A stretch of DNA of 19,680 nucleotides from Clostridiales bacterium UBA7011 (GTDB lineage Bacteria > Bacillota > Clostridia > Oscillospirales > Butyricicoccaceae): assembly GCA_002449635.1 (NCBI GenBank), contig DJXF01000018.1, positions 1 through 19,680 on the forward strand, in the 5' to 3' direction. The translations under genes were made by a program, and so were the position numbers. A model generated the notes under the pieces. It did not search any database. It had not been told where the DNA came from and saw nothing but the letters and a program-made list of their open reading frames with translations. Every line of letters starts with the position of its first letter. The stretch's first letter is position 1. Of the stretch, positions 1 to 5,578 are shown piece by piece.

Positions 1-1463
1 AAGCCGTGGCGTCCGGTCAGCAGATAGCCCTCCAGCCAGCCTTCACACATGTGCTCGGACAGCATGGAGTCCATAATGCGCCCGTCTTTTGCGAGAAACT
101 CGTCAGTCGGGAGCGTCTTGTTATTCCAGTTTCGGTTGGATACTTCAAAGACCGAATTCAGGCGATTGGATGCCGTTTCATCCGGACCGAATACACGGAA
201 ATTGCGGCTGTCCTCATTCAGCTTGAGAATATCGCGTACAAATTTGCCCAGTTCGATCATGTCCTGACCTTCCACTGCACCGGGCGCCTTGACCGGGAAC
301 GCATAATCGCGGAAATCCGGCAGGCGAAGATCACGCAGCAGTACGCCGCCGTTCGCGTGCGGGTTGGAGCCGATGCGCTGTCTTCCGGTCGGAGCGAGTG
401 CGCGCAGCTCAGGCAGCAAGCGGCCGTTTTCGTCGAACAGCTCTTCGGGATGATAGCTCTTGAGCCAGCTTTCCAGCAGTCCCAGATGCTCCGGACGATC
501 CATCATAATCGGGACCTGATGGGCGCGGAAGCTGTTTTCGATCATCTTTCCATCGACTTCCTTGGGACCTGTCCAGCCCTTTGGTGTGCGCAGGACGATC
601 ATCGGCCAGATTGGGCGGGACGCGTCGCCCGTTTCGCGGGCATGCTTCTGAATCGCAAGAATTTCCTCGACAACCGTATCCATGGTTTCCGCCATCCTGC
701 GGTGCATGGTCATCGGGTCGTCCCCCTCGACAAAATACGGCTTCCAGCCGCAGCCCTCAAAATATTTTTGCAGTTCTTCATGGGAAATGCGGGAGAAAAT
801 GGTAGGATTCGCAATTTTGTAGCCGTTCAGATGCAGAATCGGCAGAACCGCACCGTCTGTAACCGGATTGAGGAATTTGTTGGACTGCCAGGAGGCTGCA
901 AGCGGTCCGGTCTCCGCTTCGCCGTCACCGACTGTCACAGCGGCAATCAGATCGGGGTTGTCAAAAACAGCCCCGAAGGCATGGGCAATGGAATAACCCA
1001 GTTCTCCGCCTTCGTTGATGGAACCGGGCGTTTCGGGCGCAACATGACTGGCAATGCCGCCCGGGAAGGAAAACTGCTTGAACAGACGGCGCATACCGGC
1101 GGTATCTTCGCTGATATTCGGGTAAATCTCGCTGTATGTGCCTTCGAGATAGGTGTTTGCGACGAAAAAGTTACCGCCGTGTCCGGGACCGGACAGGAAA
1201 ATCAAATCGAGATCATATCGCTTGATTGCGCGGTTGAGGTGGACATAGACAAAGTTCTGTCCGGGCACAGTGCCCCAGTGACCTACAATTTTTTTCTTGA
1301 TGTGCTCCATCTTGAGCGGTTCTCGCAGAAGCGGATTGTCAAGCAGATACAGCTGACCGGCAGCCAGATAATTGGCAGCGCGCCAGTAAGCGTCCATTTT
1401 TTTCAGATACGCATCCGTCAGCGGCTGCTTTTCTTCGCAGAACAGGTTGGTTTTTTCATCCAT
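1..1463 (-). CDS. xfp: Phosphoketolase, N-terminal part (runs off left edge)
   Basis: This is a cytoplasmic thiamine-diphosphate enzyme of the phosphoketolase family. The family cleaves xylulose-5-phosphate and/or fructose-6-phosphate with phosphate to give acetyl phosphate plus glyceraldehyde-3-phosphate or erythrose-4-phosphate. The visible 487 residues begin MDEKTNLFCEEKQPLTDAYL and include the family hallmarks GHWGTVPGQNF, SGPGHGG, the signature INEGGELGYSIAHAFGAVFD and the TPP-binding stretch GDGEAETGPLAASW. Full family members are about 790 residues, so roughly 300 C-terminal residues lie outside the window. The ATG at 1463-1461 is chosen because GAAAGGAGTG (1471-1480) sits just upstream and the family N-terminus aligns there. 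No clear promoter was found on this strand in the gap to the divergent NYN gene, but a strong hairpin lies in the probable leader at 1515-1536. Substrate preference (Xu5P only or dual) cannot be told from the sequence seen. Confidence 0.95.
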   Translation of the reverse strand, partial: MDEKTNLFCEEKQPLTDAYLKKMDAYWRAANYLAAGQLYLLDNPLLREPLKMEHIKKKIVGHWGTVPGQNFVYVHLNRAIKRYDLDLIFLSGPGHGGNFFVANTYLEGTYSEIYPNISEDTAGMRRLFKQFSFPGGIASHVAPETPGSINEGGELGYSIAHAFGAVFDNPDLIAAVTVGDGEAETGPLAASWQSNKFLNPVTDGAVLPILHLNGYKIANPTIFSRISHEELQKYFEGCGWKPYFVEGDDPMTMHRRMAETMDTVVEEILAIQKHARETGDASRPIWPMIVLRTPKGWTGPKEVDGKMIENSFRAHQVPIMMDRPEHLGLLESWLKSYHPEELFDENGRLLPELRALAPTGRQRIGSNPHANGGVLLRDLRLPDFRDYAFPVKAPGAVEGQDMIELGKFVRDILKLNEDSRNFRVFGPDETASNRLNSVFEVSNRNWNNKTLPTDEFLAKDGRIMDSMLSEHMCEGWLEGYLLTGRHG

Positions 1464-1514
1464 AAAACGACACTCCTTTCATGAACGGCGATTCCTCCGG
1501 AAATAGGTTTTCGA

Positions 1515-1536
1515 GCGTGACGCAGCGGCGTCATGC
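1515..1536 (-). promoter_or_regulatory. Hairpin in phosphoketolase 5' leader
   Basis: The arms at 1515-1523 and 1528-1536 (GCGTGACGC and GCGTCATGC) pair over nine positions with one G-T, around the tetranucleotide AGCG. It lies 52 bases upstream of the phosphoketolase start and has no T-run, so it is not an intrinsic terminator. It could be a DNA operator or an mRNA leader stem. Which of these it is, and whether it has a role at all, is inference. Confidence 0.4.
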
Positions 1537-1562
1537 GGTATGATTCTGTATTCATTCTGCGA

Positions 1563-1579
1563 CCCCGTACCTAACGGGG
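1563..1579. repeat. Short inverted repeat CCCCGT-ACGGGG
   Basis: Six perfect pairs (1563-1568 with 1574-1579) surround a five-base loop. The repeat is upstream of the phosphoketolase hairpin. It has no adjacent T-run on either strand, so an operator or leader stem is more likely than a terminator. Confidence 0.3.
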
Positions 1580-1726
1580 CAAAGAAAGAATAGTTCAATG
1601 ATAGACCAATCAGAGCGATTTCATTCGCTGCATGAGCACAGCGCGGGGGTTCTCAGCGAAACAGCAAAAATCCGGCGGGATCGTCCGGACGCGGTCAGAA
1701 ACAGTGCGAAAGCGGCATTTTTGCGC

Positions 1727-1754
1727 TTGCGTTCCGCTCTTGCTGTGGTATAAT
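1727..1754 (+). promoter_or_regulatory. Promoter of the NYN-LOTUS gene
   Basis: A perfect TATAAT lies at 1749-1754, with an extended TGG just before it (1746-1748). A fair -35 (TTGCGT, 1727-1732) sits 16 bases upstream. The predicted leader is about 65 nt and contains a small stem, CGGCGA-TTT-TCGCCG, at 1768-1782. Confidence 0.8.
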
Positions 1755-1824
1755 TTGAATGATGTATCGGCGATTTTCGCCGGGACGGCAAAAAGGATAG
1801 ATTTTTCCCAAAGGGAGGACATAA

Positions 1825-2613
1825 ATGGAAGATTTACATAATATCGCGGTGCTCATTGATGCAGACAACACCCAGCTCTCGCGGCTGGAGTCCCTGCTTC
1901 ATGAGGTTTCCGCGTATGGACGCATCGTCGTCAAAAAGGCGTATGGAAACTGGAAAAAGCCGGAGCTGAAAAACTGGGAGGCGGAGGTAAAACGCCTTGC
2001 CATCAAGACGGAACAGCAGTTCGACTATGTATCCGGCAAAAATACAACAGATATCGCGCTCACGATTGATGCACTTGATTTGCTGCATGAAAATATGTAC
2101 GATGCCTTTGTGCTCGTTTCGAGTGACAGCGACTTCACGCCGCTTGCCATTCGGCTGCGCGAATCCGGCGCGTATATCATCGGAGCGGGTGAGGGCAAGA
2201 CGCCGATTGCCTTCAAAAATGCCTGTGATGATTTTATTCTGGTCGAATACCTGACCCAGACAAATTCGTCCAACCGGGGCAGAAAAAACCGTGGAGACAA
2301 TGCGGCGCAGGAGGAGAGAATCTATCAGCAGACGAAAAAATCGCAGCCTGTCGAGGAGGAGGATGCGGATGATTCCGATATTGAAGAGATTCATGCACTG
2401 CTGCAGATTGCGTCGAAGAAATACCAGGACGATGACGGCTTTGTCAATGCAGCGATTGCAGGCTCGTATATCAAGCGGGCAAAGCCGGATTTCACATCGT
2501 ATTCGTATGGATATTCCAAGCTGTCCGAATTGCTTCGCGCATTTCCTGACCGCTATAAGGTCAAGAAAATATCCAATGGCAGAAGCTCCAATGTGCTGTA
2601 CAAGTGCCTGTGA
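1825..2613 (+). CDS. NYN domain putative RNase with C-terminal OST-HTH/LOTUS domain
   Basis: The 262-residue soluble protein has an N-terminal NYN (LabA/DUF88, PIN-like) nuclease fold at about residues 5-145. Its acidic metal-site candidates are D12 and D14 (LIDADN), D76 (GKNTTDI) and D101/D103 (SSDSDF), as in active family members. A charged, low-complexity linker (about 146-188, EEEDADDSD) leads to an OST-HTH/LOTUS-like domain at about 189-262 (DGFVNAAIAGSYIKRAKPDF, then YGYSKLSELL). LOTUS domains bind RNA, and NYN domains are predicted metal-dependent RNases, so RNA processing or decay is the inferred role. Target RNAs are unknown. The ATG at 1825 follows a strong SD (GGGAGGA, 1813-1819) and an excellent promoter. 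The gene is probably monocistronic and ends 21 bases from the convergent DUF1836 gene. Confidence 0.9.
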   Translation: MEDLHNIAVLIDADNTQLSRLESLLHEVSAYGRIVVKKAYGNWKKPELKNWEAEVKRLAIKTEQQFDYVSGKNTTDIALTIDALDLLHENMYDAFVLVSSDSDFTPLAIRLRESGAYIIGAGEGKTPIAFKNACDDFILVEYLTQTNSSNRGRKNRGDNAAQEERIYQQTKKSQPVEEEDADDSDIEEIHALLQIASKKYQDDDGFVNAAIAGSYIKRAKPDFTSYSYGYSKLSELLRAFPDRYKVKKISNGRSSNVLYKCL

Positions 2614-2634
2614 GCCGGACAGAGCGAAAACCGG

Positions 2635-3171
2635 TTACCCCTTTTTCTGTTCCTGTGCGAACAGGCGAAGATATTTTGCGAGATAAATTTTGTGGGCAAC
2701 GGTCGCGGCATTTGCGCGAATCAGCTGTGACTGCTGGGTGCGCGATACAGCGGAATCCGCGGGGATTTCACAGCCGCTGAATACCGCGTGGAGCGCGTGC
2801 TCCAGCTCCGTGCAGAAGTAGTCATAAGCTGTTTCCAGCGGGTACGTGTCCAGCTGAATTGTAATCAGCTGCTGAATGCCCCCGATGGAGAGCACCTGCT
2901 TGGAAACTGCGATAAAAACAAGATAGGCAATGTGCTCCCGCGTGTATTTTTTCTTCACGGGACGCTGAATGAGCCCCTGTTTCGCATAATTGTTTATCAT
3001 GGATGCGGTCAGACACTGCTGCGTTTCTTCATCGAACAGCGGGTGCAGAATCTGGTGAAGAATCGTAATGAGCTGGTCGAGATAGATCTCGATGACGGGC
3101 AGCTCATGAAAGCGCGGCAGATGATAGCGCTGCATTTCCTGTGCCTGTTGTGATTGAATGAAAGAATCCAT
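2635..3171 (-). CDS. DUF1836 domain protein
   Basis: This 178-residue protein resembles the DUF1836 family of Firmicutes. The conserved part is at about residues 20-165: a helix-rich segment with TASMINNYAKQGLI followed by RPVKKKYTREHIAYLVFIAVSKQVLSI. That arrangement (predicted helix-turn-helix, then basic KKKYTREHI) is MerR-like, and DNA binding or regulation has been suggested for such proteins, but no biochemical role is established. There is no signal peptide or membrane span. The ATG at 3171-3169 is preceded by the strong SD AGGAGGGC (3177-3183) and the promoter at 3201-3229. It is convergent with the NYN gene, with only 21 bases between the stop codons and no good terminator in that gap, so the two 3' ends may overlap. 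Confidence 0.8.
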   Translation of the reverse strand: MDSFIQSQQAQEMQRYHLPRFHELPVIEIYLDQLITILHQILHPLFDEETQQCLTASMINNYAKQGLIQRPVKKKYTREHIAYLVFIAVSKQVLSIGGIQQLITIQLDTYPLETAYDYFCTELEHALHAVFSGCEIPADSAVSRTQQSQLIRANAATVAHKIYLAKYLRLFAQEQKKG

Positions 3172-3200
3172 ATCCGCCCTCCTGCGCTGTGGTTTCTTTT

Positions 3201-3229
3201 AGTATATCATAATCAGAACTATGAGACAA
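3201..3229 (-). promoter_or_regulatory. Promoter of the DUF1836 gene
   Basis: On the minus strand TTGTCT (3229-3224) and TATACT (3206-3201) are separated by exactly 17 bases, with TGA in front of the -10 as an extended element. The leader to the ATG at 3171 is about 25 nt and carries a strong SD. Confidence 0.75.
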
Positions 3230-3231
3230 GA

Positions 3232-3542
3232 AAAAGAAAAGCGCGTCATATTGTTTGTAAAACCATGTGATGGCCCGTCTCTGCAGTGATGCCGCAGAAA
3301 AAGGGAAACCTGTAGGGACAATGGATCTGGCTGAAATGCGGCTGTCAGCGTGATGAGTACGGTTGAATTCAGGCAACGGGCGGAAATGCTGCCTAACTGT
3401 TTGACCTTCCAAGCAGGACGTTGATTCCCGTTTCCTGTACGGGCTGCGGCCGCACGGAGCTGTATCAGGCGCAGACCTCAGCCGACCGGAATGTTTTCGA
3501 TTTTCTGATCGGATCAACGCTGTATTTTGTACGGAATGCAGA
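3232..3542. other. Gene-free stretch upstream of the MATE gene
   Basis: I see no supportable coding region in about 310 bases. It contains several modest inverted repeats (CCCGT/ACGGG near 3427-3443, TGATC-G-GATCA near 3506-3516, CTGC/GCAG near 3281-3297) and ends at a strong plus-strand terminator. A long minus-strand open frame crosses it but overlaps the DUF1836 gene, lacks an SD and resembles no family I know. It may be decayed coding DNA, a small RNA locus or a long leader. I match it to no riboswitch class. Confidence 0.5.
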
Positions 3543-3574
3543 TTGTAAAGTACCGCCGAACGTGATAGTATAAT
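3543..3574 (+). promoter_or_regulatory. Promoter of the MATE gene
   Basis: TTGTAA (3543-3548) is followed after 17 bases by TAGTAT (3566-3571), or after 20 bases by the better TATAAT (3569-3574). The start of transcription would fall near 3580, inside the terminator hairpin described next. That gives a leader of about 45 nt that no longer forms the terminator. Confidence 0.6.
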
Positions 3575-3606
3575 CTGGTGCCGCAAGCCGGTACCAGATT
3601 TTTTTT
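3572..3606 (+). terminator. Strong intrinsic terminator directly before the MATE gene
   Basis: The arms 3572-3583 and 3589-3600 form 12 consecutive pairs (one G-T) with a CAAGC loop. Thymines then run to 3606. It lies 18 bases upstream of the MATE start and overlaps the -10 box of the MATE promoter. It would stop plus-strand transcription arriving from upstream, either as insulation or as an attenuator. Confidence 0.85.
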
Positions 3607-3624
3607 GCAAAGGATGCAAACACC

Positions 3625-4983
3625 ATGAAGGACATGACGAAGGGAAATCCGACCCGCTTGATTTTGCAGTTTGCCATTCCGCTGCTCATCGGCAATCTGT
3701 TTCAGCTGGTATACAGTCTTACAGATACGCGCATTGTCGGAAGCTTTCTCGGCGAAGCGGCGTTGGCCGCCGTCGGCGCGACAAACTCGCTCAATTCGCT
3801 GATGATCGGCCTGCTGATGGGCATGACAAACGGGTTTGCCATCGTCACAGCGCGCTTTTTCGGAGCGGGCGACCGCAGGAGCATGAAAAAGGCGGTCGCG
3901 GGAACTGTGGCGCTGTCTGCTGCGACCGTTGCGGTGCTGACGGTACTGACGGTTGTTTTCCTGGTGCCGCTGCTGCGTCTGCTCAATACACCGGAGGAGC
4001 TGTTGGCACAGTCCGCCGCATATTTCCGCATCATCCTGCTCGGAATGATGGTGACGGTTTTTTATAACGGCTGTGCGGCGACGCTGCGCGCCGTCGGAGA
4101 CAGCATGACGCCGCTGATTTTCCTGATGATTTCGACCGTGTTTAATGTCGGACTCGATCTGCTGTTTATCTGTGTGTTCCACGGCGGTGTGCCGAGTGCG
4201 GCAATCGCAACGGTGCTTGCACAGGGCATTTCCGTGCTGCTGTGCCTGCTGTTTATCGCCAGACGCTATCCGGAGCTTGTGCCGTGCCGCGATGATTTTA
4301 TGCGTTTGTTTCACGACCGCCATCTGCTGGCATGGATGTACAGCACCGGTCTTTCTATGGGCTTCATGCTGTCACTGGTCAACATCGGTTCTGTCATCCT
4401 GCAAAGTGCAATCAACACATTCGGTGAAAGCATCATTGTCGCGCACACAGCGGCGCGCAAGCTGACAGAGCTGTTTATGATGCCGTTTTCGGTCCTTGCC
4501 ACGACGATGGCGACCTATTGCAGTCAGAATCTGGGCGCAGGGCAGTTTGCGCGCATCAAGATGGGCATGCGGCGCGTATTGCTGCTTTCATGGCTGTGGT
4601 GTGCGCTTGTCGCTGTCATCTGCTATTCGATTGTGCCCGTCCTCATCCATCTGGTGACGGGCAGTTCAGCGCCGCAGATTATTCAGACAGCGACAACCTA
4701 TCTGCACATCAACTGTCTCTTCTATTTTGTCACGGTTGTTATATCCGTACTGCGCAATTCCCTGCAGGGGATGGGGGACATGGTGACACCGCTTGTCTCC
4801 AGCAGCATCGAATTGGTCGGAAAGATATTGATTGTCGTGCTGCTTGTGCCGCGGCTGAATTATATGGGTGTTATCGTCTCGGAACCGATTATCTGGTTTA
4901 TCATGGTTATCCCGCTGATTGTACAGGTTGTATGCGGAAAGACATTCCGCTTCCTGCGCGAGAGCCAGGCAGCATCTGCTTAA
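3625..4983 (+). CDS. MATE family efflux transporter
   Basis: This 452-residue integral membrane protein belongs to the multidrug and toxin extrusion family, whose members export cationic drugs or metabolites using Na+ or H+ gradients. It starts with the typical MKDMTKGNPTRLILQFAIPL and continues with GNLFQLVYSLTDTRIVGSFLG, then about twelve hydrophobic segments in two homologous halves. Conserved MATE features include GATNSLNSLMIGLLMGMTNG and the mid-protein TLRAVGDSMTP, repeated in the second half as NSLQGMGDMVTP. Length is normal for the family. The SD is a modest AGGA (3611-3614). The gene is single, with its own promoter and a hairpin terminator after the stop at 4981-4983. Substrate cannot be inferred. 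The neighbouring aro operon points the other way and gives no functional link. Confidence 0.95.
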   Translation: MKDMTKGNPTRLILQFAIPLLIGNLFQLVYSLTDTRIVGSFLGEAALAAVGATNSLNSLMIGLLMGMTNGFAIVTARFFGAGDRRSMKKAVAGTVALSAATVAVLTVLTVVFLVPLLRLLNTPEELLAQSAAYFRIILLGMMVTVFYNGCAATLRAVGDSMTPLIFLMISTVFNVGLDLLFICVFHGGVPSAAIATVLAQGISVLLCLLFIARRYPELVPCRDDFMRLFHDRHLLAWMYSTGLSMGFMLSLVNIGSVILQSAINTFGESIIVAHTAARKLTELFMMPFSVLATTMATYCSQNLGAGQFARIKMGMRRVLLLSWLWCALVAVICYSIVPVLIHLVTGSSAPQIIQTATTYLHINCLFYFVTVVISVLRNSLQGMGDMVTPLVSSSIELVGKILIVVLLVPRLNYMGVIVSEPIIWFIMVIPLIVQVVCGKTFRFLRESQAASA

Positions 4984-4990
4984 AAACACA

Positions 4991-5028
4991 AAATCCCGCA
5001 GCATACCGGACCGGAAGCTGCGGGATTT
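4991..5028. terminator. Bidirectional terminator between MATE gene and aro operon
   Basis: A perfect 12-bp stem (AAATCCCGCAGC 4991-5002 with 5017-5028) encloses a 14-base loop. On the minus strand it is followed by TTGTGTTTTTAAG, a fair U-tract. On the plus strand it follows the MATE stop by seven bases. It probably ends MATE transcripts and any aro transcripts that read this far. Confidence 0.75.
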
Positions 5029-5278
5029 CTGCAAAATGAAAGGAAAATGAAAAAGAGAATAAAGGGATATTTTGTGTTTGCAAGAATCAGATAAAGCGAT
5101 GGGTCATCTGATCTCTGACAATAGAATACACTGTTTCTGACCGCTTTTGGTGATCGTTTTGCGAAAAGTTTTTTACATTTTTGCGACAGAATTGTTTCCA
5201 AAGTGTGAACGGGCGGGAACCGGAAAAGAGGCCCTGCCCTCCGGAAGCCGCATCACACGCTGTCATACGGCGAAAAGC
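5029..5278. other. Gene-free stretch, no assigned function
   Basis: There is no recognisable gene. Seen here are an inverted repeat ATCAGAT/ATCTGAT (5086-5092 and 5106-5112) and AT-rich DNA around 5150-5185, then GC-rich DNA with small stems around 5213-5250. I cannot assign a promoter with confidence on either strand. Confidence 0.4.
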
Positions 5279-5308
5279 AATACCGCAGCCCTCTCAGGCT
5301 GCGGTATT
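5279..5308. terminator. Second hairpin terminator downstream of aroE-aroK
   Basis: A perfect 12-bp stem (AATACCGCAGCC 5279-5290 with 5297-5308) has a six-base loop. The flanks are TGTTGG on the plus strand and GCTTTTCG on the minus strand, so the U-tract is imperfect either way. The minus-strand use, 270 bases after the aroE-aroK stop, is the more likely. Confidence 0.55.
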
Positions 5309-5343
5309 TGTTGGAAAGGAGAATGTGAAAAATATAGGAGGAA

Positions 5344-5378
5344 ATCGGATGGAAGCACAAAGCAGAGCTTCCTCCGAT
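5344..5378. promoter_or_regulatory. Bulged 12-bp hairpin next to a perfect Shine-Dalgarno
   Basis: ATCGGA (5344-5349) pairs with 5373-5378 and GGAAGC (5351-5356) pairs with 5367-5372. Together they make 12 pairs broken only by a bulged T at 5350. An AGGAGG (5336-5341) lies immediately 5', and an alternative stem GGAGGAA (5337-5343) with TTCCTCC (5369-5375) would sequester it. The two folds are mutually exclusive, which resembles a translational switch on the plus strand. On the minus strand the hairpin is followed by a pyrimidine-rich run and could help termination. Confidence 0.45.
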
Positions 5379-5507
5379 AGAGTTGGTTGTCTGCCGCTTT
5401 TGCATCCGCGGATGCAGGTCGGGCAGCTGACCTGTGTACGCAGCACAGTGCTTTGTACTGTCACCTATTGTACCGTATTTTTCCTGCGCTTCGGTGAACA
5501 AATCTAA
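5349..5507 (+). CDS. Possible small ORF, 52 residues, unknown
   Basis: The reading frame starts at ATG 5349 after a perfect AGGAGG (5336-5341) at good spacing and ends at TAA 5505-5507. The product would begin MEAQSRASSDRVGCLPLLHP and carry four cysteines, three of them in the C-terminal half (LTCVRSTVLCTVTYC). I recognise no family. The good ribosome binding site and the structure around the ATG argue for translation. Against it are the lack of a clear promoter, two nearby self-complementary elements that explain part of the peptide, and a competing open frame on the other strand. It could equally be an accident inside a structured non-coding region. Confidence 0.25.
   Translation: MEAQSRASSDRVGCLPLLHPRMQVGQLTCVRSTVLCTVTYCTVFFLRFGEQI
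5401..5416. repeat. Perfect 16-base palindrome
   Basis: TGCATCCGCGGATGCA is completely self-complementary. It is followed at once by a hairpin CAGGTC (5415-5420) / GACCTG (5429-5434). A dyad this perfect suits a dimeric protein binding site, though no regulator is identified. Confidence 0.5.
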
Positions 5508-5578
5508 AATACTTTATGTCGGGGATGAAAACAAAATGTGTCTGTTCTGTTAACAGGCCTGCCTGCGGCGCAGCCGAT

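Larger units (their letters stand above)
1464..1748. other. Divergent intergenic region, phosphoketolase / NYN gene
   Basis: This gap of about 360 bases up to 1824 separates two divergent genes. It holds two hairpin-forming inverted repeats (1515-1536 and 1563-1579) on the phosphoketolase side and a clear plus-strand promoter on the NYN side. I could not find a convincing -35/-10 pair for the phosphoketolase. The frames open here on both strands have no recognisable protein and poor starts. Confidence 0.6.

Noticed and set aside
6..1484. Long plus-strand open frame of 492 codons
   Set aside because: It is the antisense shadow of the phosphoketolase, which has clear family motifs on the minus strand.
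2614..2634. Terminator between NYN and DUF1836 genes
   Set aside because: Only CCGG/CCGG can pair across a 12-base loop, which is too weak to call.
3232..3606. Riboswitch controlling the MATE gene
   Set aside because: I compared it by eye with guanidine, ZTP, fluoride and similar leader consensus motifs and found no match. The terminator also overlaps a local promoter, so only an unspecified leader is proposed.
3104..3619. Minus-strand open frame of 171 codons across the MATE upstream gap
   Set aside because: It overlaps the start of the DUF1836 gene and its promoter and begins inside the terminator region. It has no SD and shows no family resemblance.
5253..5501. Minus-strand 82-codon open frame
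   Set aside because: It has a TTG start with no SD and no recognised domain, and its sequence is partly dictated by the palindrome and hairpins in the same stretch.
4984..5578. Mobile element or MITE explaining the hairpin cluster
   Set aside because: I find no terminal inverted repeats, target duplication or second copy in the window. A genome-wide search for copies would be needed to revive the idea.
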